A stretch of 44,366 bases of DNA from Lachnospiraceae bacterium (GTDB taxonomy: Bacteria; Bacillota; Clostridia; Lachnospirales; Lachnospiraceae): NCBI GenBank assembly GCA_017474455.1, contig JAFVHP010000047.1, positions 1 through 44,366 on the forward strand, written 5' to 3'. Shown one piece after another: positions 23,041-34,900 of the stretch. A program made the position numbers and the translations under genes. The notes under the pieces were generated by a model. It had not been told where the DNA came from. It made no database searches and saw nothing but the letters and a program-made list of their open reading frames with translations. The stretch's first letter is position 1. Each line of letters begins with the position of its first letter.

Positions 23041-24228
23041 ATGCCTGCTCAGATCACAAATTACCAGTGCCCGGCATGTACCGGCCCGCTCCATTTTGAT
23101 TCGAAGATCGGCAAACTGAAATGCGATTACTGCGGCAGTGAATTCACGGCGCAGGAGATCGAAGAGTATTACGCGGCCAAAAACGACGCAGCCGAAGCCG
23201 CTGCCCAGGCGGCGCAAGAACAGGCTGCGGCCCAGTCCGCCCAGGGTGCGTCGGATGCTTCGGTGCCCGAAGGCTTCGAAGAGTTTGCTGCCGCAGCACA
23301 GCCCGAACCTTCCGCGGTAAACACCGAGAACGCCGGAGACGGCTGGAGCCCCCAGGAAGCCGGCAAGATGAAAGCCTATTCCTGCACTTCCTGCGGCGCG
23401 GAACTCGTCTGCGAAGAGACGACCGCCGCCACCAGCTGCCCCTACTGCGGCAACCCGACGGTCATCCCCGGCCAGTTCGCCATGGACAAGCCGGACTACG
23501 TCATTCCTTTTGAAGTCGACAAAGACAGCGCCATTGCCGCCCTGAAGAATTACTATCAGGGCAAGTTCCTGCTGCCTTCCTCTTTCACCAGGAGCAACCA
23601 CATAGAAAAGATCCAGGGCGTTTACGTTCCTTTCTGGATGTTCAACGGCTATGTGGACGCCGACCTGACCCTGCGCGCGGAACGCTCGCAGCAGACCAGG
23701 GCAGGCGAGTACCTGATCACCAAGACCAGGCACTACAGCCTCCGCCGTGCCGGCAAAGTCTTTTTCAGCAAGATCCCCGTCGATGCGTCCACCAAGATGC
23801 CCGACGACCTCATGGACTCCATCGAGCCCTATGATTACGGAAAACTCAAGCCTTTCTCCATGTCGTATCTGCCCGGCTTCCTCGCCAACAAATACGACGA
23901 GAACAAGGAAGAGTGCGCGAAGCGCGCGGACACCAGGGCGGCCAACACCACCGTCTCCGCCGTGCTCTCGACCGTTTCCGGCTACGACAGTACCGTCGTG
24001 GAAGCCCAGAAACTCGACGTCCACCGCGATCGCACGGAATACGCGCTGCTGCCCGTCTGGATCCTTTCCACTACATGGAACAAGGAGAATTTCCTCTTCG
24101 CCATGAACGGCCAGACCGGCCAGCTCACCGGGAACCTCCCGGTCTCCAGACTGAAACTGTTCGGCATCTTCATCGGGCTGACTGCTTTCTTCTCGCTGAT
24201 CGGCATGCTGCTTACGGGGATGTTCTGA
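23041..24228 (+). CDS. TFIIB-type zinc-ribbon membrane protein (YdjG-like)
   Basis: The 395-residue protein has a first zinc ribbon (Cys10, 13, 28, 31), an Ala/Gln/Glu-rich linker, a second ribbon (Cys115, 118, 133, 136), a large beta-rich domain (EKIQGVYVPFWMFNGYVDADL; SIEPYDYGKLKPFSMSYLPG; YALLPVWILSTTW) and a C-terminal membrane segment (about 371-393). These features match the family of B. subtilis YdjG, which works with an SPFH protein at the membrane. Such genes are often mis-annotated as helicase PriA because of the ribbons. It follows the SPFH gene and precedes a Gly-rich membrane protein by 18 bp. The ribosome site is modest (GGGG about nine bases upstream). A role in membrane-stress response is inferred from the family. 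Confidence 0.8.
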   Translation: MPAQITNYQCPACTGPLHFDSKIGKLKCDYCGSEFTAQEIEEYYAAKNDAAEAAAQAAQEQAAAQSAQGASDASVPEGFEEFAAAAQPEPSAVNTENAGDGWSPQEAGKMKAYSCTSCGAELVCEETTAATSCPYCGNPTVIPGQFAMDKPDYVIPFEVDKDSAIAALKNYYQGKFLLPSSFTRSNHIEKIQGVYVPFWMFNGYVDADLTLRAERSQQTRAGEYLITKTRHYSLRRAGKVFFSKIPVDASTKMPDDLMDSIEPYDYGKLKPFSMSYLPGFLANKYDENKEECAKRADTRAANTTVSAVLSTVSGYDSTVVEAQKLDVHRDRTEYALLPVWILSTTWNKENFLFAMNGQTGQLTGNLPVSRLKLFGIFIGLTAFFSLIGMLLTGMF

Positions 24229-24246
24229 GAATACAGGAGCTAAGAT

Positions 24247-24966
24247 ATGGATACATTGATCATTATCATTTTAATATCCTGTGCCGTGGCCGGACTCATC
24301 TGCCTCGGACTTTACAGCGCCATGAAGCCGGTCAGCAAAAAGCAGACCGCGGGCCAGTACGTCTCCCAGGAACGTCTCGTCATGAGCATCAATGAAGACA
24401 ACTTCCTTCGCGAGACCGAGTCCCGGACCCGCATCACGAACCAGGCTGTTCCCGGCATGCCCGCCGGCAGCGCGGGCGCTGCCCCGGGCCAGAACATGAC
24501 CATTTCGGCATCTTCCGTCCAGCCCACGCAGCACAACCAGGGCCAGCACGGTCCCGGCGGTTTCATCAATCTGGGAGGCGGAACTTCAGGACACGTCTCC
24601 GGTACTTCTGGCGCCTCCGGCGGCCCCGGCGGGATCCATATCGGCGGTACCGGCAATACCGGCAATACTTCCGGCGGCACGATCCACTTCGGCGGCTCCG
24701 GAAACTCCGGCAATATGGGCAACACCGCCAGTGCCAGTACAGGCCACGGCCCGCACGTCCCTTCCCACGGAGGTACATCGCATTCATCTACTTCCCATAC
24801 CGCGCATTCAACACAGCTTGCGGGAAACAGGCCCGGCAGCGCTAACGCGCAGAAGCCGGGTGCACCGGGTAATAAGCCCGGCAGCAGGCCGGGGAACTTC
24901 ATAGACCTTAGCGGAAAGAGATCGTCGGGTTCATCGTCATCCGGCGACGGGGAAGCGAAGTCGTAA
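24247..24966 (+). CDS. single-pass membrane protein with Gly/Ser/His-rich tail, unknown
   Basis: I do not recognise this 239-residue protein. It has an N-terminal membrane segment (about residues 4-24), a short polar part (RLVMSINEDNFLRETESRTR), then a long disordered tail rich in Gly, Ser, Thr, His and Asn with loose repeats (GGxxHxGGTGNTGNT, IHFGGSGNSGN, SHSSTSHTAHS). The motifs FINLGGGTSG and NFIDLSGKRSSG look like a related short sequence used twice. It follows the YdjG-like gene by 18 bp with AGGAG upstream and is closed by a strong terminator, so it is the last gene of the SPFH/YdjG cluster. It could be an accessory of that system. Confidence 0.7.
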   Translation: MDTLIIIILISCAVAGLICLGLYSAMKPVSKKQTAGQYVSQERLVMSINEDNFLRETESRTRITNQAVPGMPAGSAGAAPGQNMTISASSVQPTQHNQGQHGPGGFINLGGGTSGHVSGTSGASGGPGGIHIGGTGNTGNTSGGTIHFGGSGNSGNMGNTASASTGHGPHVPSHGGTSHSSTSHTAHSTQLAGNRPGSANAQKPGAPGNKPGSRPGNFIDLSGKRSSGSSSSGDGEAKS

Positions 24967-24997
24967 GAGTCATAAGAGTATTAATTTCAGATCAATT

Positions 24998-25032
24998 CAG
25001 ATAAAGGGCGGCATTCTGCCGCCCTTTATCTG
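24998..25032. terminator. bidirectional-looking terminator after the Gly-rich gene
   Basis: CAGATAAAGGGCGGCA (24998-25013) and TGCCGCCCTTTATCTG (25017-25032) form a perfect 16-bp stem with a 3-nt loop. The T-rich part lies within the stem, with no clean T-run after it. Confidence 0.75.
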
Positions 25033-25078
25033 TGCCTGGATCCCATTTCCCTTCATTTCTAACAGGAATTCTTCCTGG

Positions 25079-25121
25079 TTCTCAGATATAGCAGGCTGAA
25101 AGAGGGCAATATATCTGAGAA
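25079..25121. repeat. 12-bp perfect inverted repeat
   Basis: TTCTCAGATATA (25079-25090) is matched in inverse at 25110-25121, with 19 bases between. The sequence TATATCT(C/G)AGAAAT also occurs at about 1696-1709, near the decamer cluster. Confidence 0.7.
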
Positions 25122-25334
25122 ATCATCTCCTTAACAGGCGATACACGATTCGAATTCTCTTGAACAGGCTTTGATAATTGAAAAAGTTCAGATACATCCC
25201 GGCCGGAGCAGCAATAGTATCTGAAAAAACTGATCAGCAGGTCCTGTTAGAAGGCATTTAACCTTCGAACAGTCAGATAAAAAACGAGGTATTAGAGTGA
25301 TTTGATCTGACTCCAAGGCAAATGAGCACCTGAT

Positions 25335-25389
25335 ACACATCGAATGCACGACAAATACATACCAAATACACGTCAAATGGACATAAAGT
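25335..25389. repeat. imperfect 11-bp tandem repeat, about five units
   Basis: Successive 11-mers such as GCACGACAAAT, ACATACCAAAT and ACACGTCAAAT run head to tail, with the outer units more diverged. The period is near one helical turn. Confidence 0.6.
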
Positions 25390-25641
25390 GCATAACACCT
25401 CGAAATAATTGAAGGTAAAGCGAAGAATAAGCCACAAAAAGAATATTGACTATAAAGATTATTAATCAATGTAGTCAACAACCAAATCCACCCCTTCAGA
25501 ATTGACCGTGAAGCATGTCTTATCAGTCTCTTCCTATAAAATGGAAACTGCCGGATCTGTCTCTGATCCGGGCCCTGCATCCCAGGCCAAAATTATTCAA
25601 AAAAAATAAAAATAGTTTGGACCTCTTTCGCAATGTGCGAA

Positions 25642-25659
25642 GTCTTTATGTGTAGAGGA
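25642..25659 (+). promoter_or_regulatory. 18-nt element shared by both giant surface-protein genes
   Basis: GTCTTTATGTGTAGAGGA differs at only two positions from the element at 37067-37084. It lies about 280 bp before the first adhesin ATG. An inverted repeat TTCGC-AATGT-GCGAA directly precedes it. It could be a regulator site or part of a shared promoter. Confidence 0.4.
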
Positions 25660-25817
25660 GCCAGACCAGACGAACACACAAAATGCAGAAAAAAGCGAGA
25701 ATCATACGTTAACAAGTTAGAAAGATTTAATGACTTCATGAGTGGTCTGGGAATTTACAGTAATGAACAGGAATTGTAAAATAATAATTGAAAGAAATAA
25801 CAAATTATCAACAAATT

Positions 25818-25863
25818 GCACCGATCTGCTGATCCAGTTTGGAAAGGCCAGATAGGTGCTTTT
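25818..25863 (+). promoter_or_regulatory. leader hairpin with T-run, possible attenuator
   Basis: GCACCGATCTG (25818-25828) pairs with CAGATAGGTGC (25849-25859) with one internal mismatch, followed by TTTT and, after a short gap, TTTTT. It lies about 80 bp before the adhesin ATG. It may stop or slow transcription into the gene, but no known riboswitch class was recognised. Confidence 0.4.
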
Positions 25864-25940
25864 AAGCTCGTTTTTAATTAGTTCAGTTCACTAAAAAGGG
25901 TATTACACAAGTAAGACTTTTTTCAGAAAGGAAAGACATC

Positions 25941-28900
25941 ATGCGTAGGAATCTAGGAGTTAAGACAGTCACATGGCTCATGGCGGCTTCCATGTTCCTG
26001 GGAGGTATTCCGTCTCCGGCCTCGATCGTCCATGCTTCAGAAGATGAAGCGGCGATAGAGTATACCGAAGACAGCGGATATACCGAAGAAGCTTATGCCG
26101 AGCCGGAAACCTATGATTATTCGGATGGTGCGGCAGAGGAGACATATTCTGAACCGGTATATGAAAACACTGCCGAGCCCGAATATCAGGAACCGGAAGT
26201 ACCGGAAGTGCCTGCGGAACCGGTGTATACGGAACCCGTATATACCGAACCTGTCGTAGAGACACCGCCGGCACCGGTTGTTGAACAGCCCGTCGAGCAG
26301 CCCGCTGTACAGGAACCTGAACAGCCCGTTGTTATCGAAGAGCCCGCAGCCGCGGAAGAAGCAGCCGGCGAAGAGGAAGAAGATCCCGAAGACGAAGAAG
26401 AAATCGTTGAAGAGATCGAAGAACCCAAAGTTAATGAGATCACCATCACATACCAGGCCGGCGAGGGCGGTTATGTTACCCGCGGTTCTGAGACGATCGA
26501 TCTGAACAATGACGAATCCCGTCCTCAGGGCTCTACCGCGAAAGCCGATGGCTACAGATACAGATTCGTGCAGTGGAGCAACGGCTCAACGGATGAAACG
26601 CTTGTCTCCGACAAGTCCGGCATTTCCGATGATGTTGCTTATACAGCTGAATTTGAAAGACTTGTAAAGAACATTCAGGTAGTCTATTCCGTCAGCCCCG
26701 CAGACGGCGGCTACGTTGTTCCGAATGCCACCAGAGAAAAGATCAGGACATGGACGGAAGAATATGATGTCTGGTCCGGCAATTATCAGTTCTCCGGTGC
26801 AGCAGCGGAAGCTGAAGAAGGATATGAATTTGTAGGCTGGTCCGCCAGCTACGCCGGCGGGATCATCCTGACCGACGCGTCGATCGTGCCCGAGATCAAT
26901 GAAGGTTCTTCCTTCGTTTCCTTTACTGAACACCTTGATGAACAGATCACCTTTACAGCTCAGTTTGAAAAGGTAGAGGAAGCAGCCAAGGACGAAGAAA
27001 CCGAAAAGGTCGAAGCGGCTGACGATGAAGATGTAATGGCAGAAGAGCAGAAGGATGCTCCGAAAGCCGGTGCTGCCAGGAAGAGCGTAACTCTGACAGC
27101 AGTGGGAGACGAGCTTACGGAAGGTGAAGCAAAAGACGGATCTGAAGAAGAGGAAGAGCTGTCTGAGGAAGAAGAGGAAGAGGGTCCCACCAGAGAAACT
27201 GAGGATACTTATACTGTTACTTTCTATGACAGGGATGCTGAAGTCTACAGCGTTGTCGAAGTTAACAAAGGTTCCGCTATCGGAACGCTCCCTGCAGTTA
27301 TCGCTCGGGATGACTATATTTCATACTGGGCGATCGGCGAGATCGTAGAAGGCGGACAGGGCAGTGAGATCCGCGTCACAGGCGCGCGTATTGACGGCTC
27401 CTTTGTTCCCGAAGGCGACACGATCATCGTTCCTGATTTTGAAAAGGTCTCCTATACGGTTTCTTTCTATGAAAACGAAGACGATACCGAAGCGTACGCG
27501 ACCAGGACGGTAGATGTAGATTCAAGCTTTTATCTTAATGATATTCCGGCTGTTCCCACAAGAAACGGTTACACATCGAAGTGGGTCTACAGCGGCGGTG
27601 ATTTTTCAAATACCGTAGCTATTTCCGCAGATACCAAAGTCTGGGCTGAGTACGATAAGAACGTTTTCACAGTCACCTTTATCGCAAACGGCAAAACTTA
27701 TCAGACAGATACATATTATAAAAACGACACACTTAGCCTGCCCGTAGCTCCCGTGGTTGACGGCAAAGAGTTTAAGGGCTGGTTCTTTGGCGAAACAGAG
27801 TATACCGGCGGAGAGGCCATCACATCGGATCTGGAACTGACGGCTGCGTTCAGCGATATGCTCAGCGTTCATTTCGTAGTTCCTGATGAGAGCGGAGAGC
27901 CGATCGAGACTCTTTCACGGTACTTTACTGTTGCCGAGGGCGAGGCTATCGGCACGATGCCCGAGGATCCGTTTGTTGCCGGCAGGGTATTCGAGAAATG
28001 GGTCAAGCAGGGTACGGATGAAGAAGTGACAGCTGCTACTGTAGTCACAGAAAGCTTTACGGCTGTAGCGGTTTTCCGCGACGTACATGTGTACACGATC
28101 AATGTTACCTATTTCTATGACAGCAAGCTTCAGTCAGGTGAAGTCGAATTTGAAAAGCAGATCATCCAGGTAGATGAAGATGAACTGCCGTATACGATCA
28201 CGGCACCGAGTTCCACTTCCACAGATCCTGAGCACGTTGAAGGCGGAATAATCTATTATCCTGAAACACCCACTAAAGAAGTTGTTAAAGACGATTTTGA
28301 GAATTACACATGCTATGTCAGGATCAAGTTTGTCGAGTTTACCGCTATTTACAGTTTTGTCTATAAGCTCAAAGACCTGACCGGTGACGGTTATTCGGAG
28401 ATCGACAGACAGGATAATATTGAAGGTGTAAAAGGAAGCTTCGTGACCCCTACTGTCAAGAACTTTGAATACGCTGTTCTTGAACGCGCGGAAGGCGCAA
28501 CGATCACGGAAGAAGCAGGCCAGGAGCTGTTCGTATATTACACTCGTAAGAATTATCAGCTCACCTATGAGACCAACGGCGGAAGCTACGTCGGCGGTAC
28601 CACCGCGCCATACGGCTCAACCGTTACACTTTCAACGACCAAGCCTACCCGCGAAGGTTATACCTTTGACAGCTGGTATCTGGACAAAGAACTGACACAG
28701 CCGGCCGGAACATCGGTTGTGCTGGAAGGAAATACCACTGTATACGCGAAGTGGAATCCGGCCAGGGTTAACTACACGATCGTGTATATGTTGGAAAAGT
28801 ATAACGATACCGGAACGGCATCATCCTATGTCTATGACAGTTCAAGTGATGCTACCGGCCAGGTAGGTACTGTTGTAAGTGCGTCTACGGCTCCCGCTTT

Positions 28901-31900
28901 GACCAGGACCGGCTGGGAAGCGGATACAGCAAGAAATGCCGAATCCAGTGTCACGATCGCTGCGGACGGATCATCTGTATTGTTTGTTTACTACAAACTC
29001 AGAGAGTATACATTGACTTTCGACAGAAACGGCCGCGGTTCAATAGTCAAGCCTGACGGAAGTACTACAACAAGTACATATTCCTTTGGCGTTAAACTTG
29101 GACAGGATATTTCAGGCTTATGGCCGTCTGCGACGTCAACCAGCAGATATTTTGTCGGCTGGCAGAAAAACGGACAGGGAACGAATTATACAACAAAGCA
29201 GCTGATCATGAACACGGATCTGCTTCCCACAAGCGGCACAAATCTGACATTTTATGCGCATTGGGAAAGCAATGCAGTTACAAGAACAGTTAATTATTAC
29301 CTTGAGAATGCGGATGATGACGGATATACAAGGTCTGAAATGTATAGCCAGACATACACTTCGACTGGAGGCACGTTGAATCCGAAAGTGATCACAGGAT
29401 ATACATATGACCACAGCCAGAACTCAGGCAATACTTACAATTTCTACTACAAACGCGATAAATACAACATCGATTACTATTATGGCAGCACAAAGCTGAA
29501 TACGATCGAGAACGTCAAGTTCGATGCCAATATCAATAGAGCACCGTATGTCTGGACACCTACGGCAGCGCAGTGCGGAGTGGAAAGTGATTATTCGTTT
29601 GACGGCTGGTATTCTGATTCCGGCCTGACGACAAAGTATACCTTCACCACGATGCCGGCTTCCAACCTGGTCCTTTATGCCAAGTGGAATGCGCCCAAGT
29701 TTACGGTCACATTCGAAATGGACGGCGGCACACCTGAGGAGCCCAGCCAGTCCGTATCTAAGTACAATAAAGCAGAAAAGCCGACAAATCCTACGAAGAC
29801 AGGATATACCTTCGAAGGCTGGTTCACTTCTGCTGACGGAACGGAACTGTTCGACTGGAATACGCAGATCGTGAAAGATACAACGATCTATGCACACTGG
29901 TCCCAGGATCCGCTGCGCTACACAGTACGTTATGTTGATGAAGAAGGCAATGCGGTCGCGGCAGAAAAGATCGTCACGAACCCCAACTTTGTTGTTGGTC
30001 AGACGATCGAAGAGATCGCTGTGACTGTTGCCGGCATGCGTCCGGATGAAGGAAACAAGAGTATTGAGCTGCAGGCAGATCCTTCTAAAAACATCATAAC
30101 CTTCATTTACAGTACAAAATCCGGAAAAACAAAGTATACGGTTAAATATTTCATTGATCCTTCAGAAGCAGGAGAAAACGAGATAGCTGTAGCCGCAGAA
30201 AAGACCAAGGAAGTTGACGGGGACACACTCGATGTCATAGAGCTTGCCGCGTCAGTGGATTATGCGGCACTTTATGCAGCTCATCCTGAACTGAACGGAA
30301 TCGAATTCTTCCCTGACGAGGTAGAGAAGAGGCTGGTTCTTGGTACAGATGAATCGAAAAATGTTCTGACTTTCTACTACTCCAGGTATCAGAGCGCAAA
30401 GGTAACTGTCCATTTTGTTGATATGGATGGGCAGAGCATAGCTGATGATGATTCTCAGATGCTCAAAGTCGGTAAGTCTTATACTCTGGAACGCACGCCT
30501 GTCAGTGGCTGGGAAGTCAGCAAGGCAGTAGTAGGCACCGGATATGGTGACCCTGAGGCAGGTACGTCCTATACCATAACTGATACAGGAACGCTTGAGT
30601 TTACGATCTTCTATAAGAAGAAACTTACCATCACAGCTGTAAGCCTGAGCAAATCCTATGACGGCAATGTCCTGACCCTGCCGGCAGCGCTGGCTGACCA
30701 GGTCGAAGTTGAAGGCCTGAAGGATGGACACAGCCTGAGTTCAGTTGGTTTCAGCTATGTTAATAATGACAGCACAGCTCCTATGGGACGTCTGGCAGCA
30801 GGTGTGGCCACGGTTACTCCCGCTGATGCTGTAATCACTGGTCCTACAAACTCTGATTATTACATCGTACGTTATATCAGCGGTACGCTGACGGTGACAC
30901 AGCTTAACGTTACTGTCCGTATCGAACCTGACCGCTGGACCGGAAACATTTATGACGGCGTGGAAAGAAAGACCGGCTTTACCAACGGATCGAAAGGTAT
31001 CGCGGACTATATCCTTATCAGTCATGAGGGATACAGGGATGCATACCTGGAAGCAATATGGAATATAGTCAAGTCTCTGCCTAATGTTAAGCAGGATTCC
31101 AGTGCTCCCGGCCTTGGCTACTATGTAATATCTGAGAAAAATGTTGGAGACTACAGCTATAACTTAGATATTAAGGCGAGTGATCTGCCTAACGATAACG
31201 GCAATTACAGCGTAGCGCTGTATGTACGTCCCGGCCGCCTCCAGATCCTGCCCGTGGAAGCAACGGTTACTACCTCATCTGATTCCAAGGCATACGACGG
31301 TACTCCTCTGACCAATGCGGAAGCAAGCATTACCGGCCTCGCTGCGGCGGATGAGGGCATAGTCAAGGTTACCGCGGACGGAACCATAACAGATCCCGGT
31401 ACGACGACGAATACATACAGCATTGATTGGGGAACAGTCAATCCCAACAACTACTCGATAGTAAAGGAAGAGCTGGGTACTCTTGAGATAACAAAGAGGA
31501 AAGTGACCCTGACTTCCGCGACCGATGAGAAGTACTATGACGGCACAGCCCTGACGAATAACAAAGTTACCGTCGGCGGCGACGGATTCGTGGGAAGCGA
31601 CGGTGCAACTTACGATGTGACCGGCAGCCAGACCGAAGTCGGCAGCAGCGCAAATACCTTCACCTACACACTGAACGAAGGTACAAAGGCTGACAACTAC
31701 GAGATCACGACAGTAGAAGGAACGCTGACAGTAAAGGCGGTGACAGATGAAATAATCGTCACGATCACTGAGAACAGCGGATCCGAGAAGTATGACGGAA
31801 AAGAGAAGACTGTTACGGGTTACACCGTAAGCATCAGCAATCCTCTTTACACCGAGAAGGACTTTACCTTCAGCGGAAACGACACCGTTAAGGGTACCGA

Positions 31901-34900
31901 CGCCGGTTCCTACGATATGGAACTGAAGCCGGAGGACTTTGTAAACAAGAATGAAAGCTTCAGCAATGTTAAGTTCATGATCGTAGACGGTACACTGGAG
32001 ATCGCAAAGAGAACAGTTACCCTGACCTCTGCCGATGACGAGAAGGTCTACGACGGCAAGGCACTGACAAATGATAAGATCACCGAAGGCGGCGACGGAT
32101 TCGTGGAAGGCGAAGGCGCAACTTACGATGTGACCGGCAGCCAGACCGAAGTAGGTGAAAGCAAGAATACCTTCTCATACACACTGAACGAAGGTACAAA
32201 GGCTGGAAACTACGATATTACGAAGGTCGAAGGGACCCTGAAAGTCACGGCTTCGACGGACAAAGTTACCGTCACCATCACCGAGAACAGCGGATCCGAG
32301 AAGTACGACGGAGAAGAAAAGGAAGTTAAAGGCTATAAAGTAGATATCGACAATGAACTGTATACCGAGAACGACTTTACCTTCAGCGGAAACGACACCG
32401 TTACAGGTACCGACGCCGGTTCCTACGATATGGAACTGAAGGCGGCCGACTTCACGAACATCAGCAAGAACTTCAGCGATGTCGAGTTCGTGATCGTGGA
32501 CGGCAAGCTCGAGATCACAAAGAGAAGCGTTACACTGACCTCCGCGAGCGGCGAAAAGGTCTACGACGGCACAGCCCTGACGAACAACAAAGTCACTGAG
32601 AGCGGCGACGGATTTGCCGAAGGCGAAGGCGCTACTTACAACGTGACCGGAACTCAGACCGAAGTGGGCAGCAGCGCGAATGCCTTCACCTACACACTGA
32701 ACGAAGGCACAAAGGCGGGCAACTATGATATTACGAAAGTCGAAGGTACGCTGACCATTACCGAGCTTACCGACAAAGTTACTGTAACCATTACGGAGAA
32801 CAGCGGATCCGAGAAGTATGACGGAACCGAGAAGACCGTTACCGGCTATGAAGTAACCAGCATCAGCAATTCTCTTTACACCGAGAAGGACTTCACCTTC
32901 AGCGGAAACGACACCGTTAAGGGCACAGACGCCGGTTCCTACGATATGGAACTGAAGGAGTCCGACTTCACGAACACGAATGAGAACTTCAGCAATGTCG
33001 AGTTCGTGATCGTGGACGGCACGCTGGAGATCGCAAAGAGAACAGTTACCCTGACCTCTGCCGATGATGAGAAGGTCTACGACGGGCAGCCTCTGACGAA
33101 CGGTACAGTTACTGTCAGCGGCGACGGATTTGTGAATGGTGAAGGCGCATCCTATGATGTGACCGGAACCCAGACCGAAGCAGGCAGCAGCGCGAATGCC
33201 TTCACCTACACACTGAACGAAGGCACAAAGGCTGACAACTACGACATCAGCAAGGTCGAAGGTACGCTGACCGTTACCGCCCTGACAGATGAGGTCACCG
33301 TTACGATCACCGAACACAGCGGATCCGAGAAGTATGACGGAACCGAGAAGAAGGCCACAGGCTACGACGTTGCCATCAGCAATCCTCTTTACACCGAGGG
33401 CGATTTCACATTCAGCGGCGACGCGACGGTCAAGGGTACTGACGCCGGATCCTATGAGATGAAGCTGAAAGCAGCCGACTTTGAGAACACCAGCAAGAAC
33501 TTCAGCAATGTCAAATTCGTGATCGTGGACGGTACACTGGAGATCGCAAAGAGAGAAATCACACTTACTTCCGCGACCGAAGAGAAGGTCTACGACGGCG
33601 AGCCTCTGACCAACGACGAGATCACCGTCGGCGGCGATGGATTTGCCGAAGGCGAAGGCGCAACATACGATGTGACCGGCAGCCAGACCGACGTAGGCAG
33701 CAGCGCGAATGCCTTCACATATGAACTGAACGAAGGCACGAAAGCTGACAACTACGAAATTTCGAAAGAAGAAGGAACACTGACAGTAACACCTGTTACC
33801 GATAAGGTAACTGTAACGATCACCGAGAACAGCGGCTCCGAGAAGTACGACGGAGAAGAAAAGGAAGTTAAAGGCTACAAAGTCGATATCGACAATGAGC
33901 TGTACACCGAAAAGGACTTCACCTTCGACGGTAACGACATCGTCAAGGGTACCGACGCCGGCACCTACGAAATGGAACTGAAGGCGGCTGACTTCACGAA
34001 CATCAGCAAGAACTTCACCAATGTCGAGTTCGTGATCGTGGACGGCACGCTGGAGATCGCCAAGAGAGAAGTCACCCTGACCTCTGCTACAGACAAGAAG
34101 GTATATGACAGCAAGCCTCTGACGAACGACGAGATCAAAATCAGCGGAGACGGATTCGTGGAAGGCGAAGGCGCGACATACGACGTGACCGGAAGCCAGA
34201 CCGAAGTAGGCGAAAGCGATAACACCTTCACATATAAACTGAACGAAGGCACGAAGGCTGACAACTACGAGATCAAGACCGTATTCGGAACACTGACCGT
34301 CACCGAATTCCTGGACGAAGTCAAAGTTACCATTACAGAGAATTCCGGTAAGGAGAAATACGACGGTACAGAGAAGAAGGTCACAGGCTACACAGTCGAG
34401 ATCGACAACGAACTGTACACCGAAGGCGACTTCGAATTCAGCGGCGACGCCACAGTCAAGGGTACCGATGCCGGCACCTACAACATGGAGCTGAGGATCA
34501 CAGACTTTGAGAACAAGAACAAGAACTTCTCTAAGGTCAACTTCATAATCGTAGACGGCAAGCTCGAGATCGAAAAGAGGACAGTCACCCTGACCTCCGC
34601 AGATGACGAGAAGGTCTATGACGGCGAAGCCCTGACGAACGACGAGATCAAAGTCAGCGAAGACGGATTCGCGGAAGGCGAAGGCGCGGCATACGACGTG
34701 ACCGGCAGCCAGACCGACGTAGGCGAAAGCGATAACACCTTCACATATGAACTGAACGAAGGCACAAAGGCTGACAACTACGAGATCACAACCAAGGAAG
34801 GTACACTGAAGGTTACACCTGTAACCGATAAGGTAACCGTAACCATCACAGAGAATAGCGGCTCCGAGAAGTATGACGGAACTGAAAAGACCGTCGAAGG

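Larger units (their letters stand above)
24967..25940. other. 974-bp spacer before the giant surface-protein gene
   Basis: No convincing gene is present. It holds a terminator (24998-25032), a 12-bp inverted repeat (25079-25121), an imperfect 11-bp repeat tract (25335-25389), an 18-nt element shared with the second adhesin (25642-25659), an 8-bp inverted repeat (25661-25668 and 25743-25750), and a leader hairpin followed by T (25818-25863). Base composition turns AT-rich after about 25300, typical of a promoter and leader region. Confidence 0.6.

Noticed and set aside
25188-25580. 130-codon minus-strand frame before the giant adhesin
   Set aside because: It has no ribosome site, an erratic Cys/Leu-rich composition, and spans the 11-bp repeat tract. 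Non-coding leader DNA is the simpler reading.
25660-25863. cyclic-di-GMP or other known riboswitch in the adhesin leader
   Set aside because: I could not match the conserved core of any class that I know. Only generic hairpins are visible.
32175-33317. 380-codon minus-strand open frame in the adhesin repeats
   Set aside because: Its openness repeats with the 513-bp unit, so it is a shadow of the sense-strand repeats. No ribosome site was seen.
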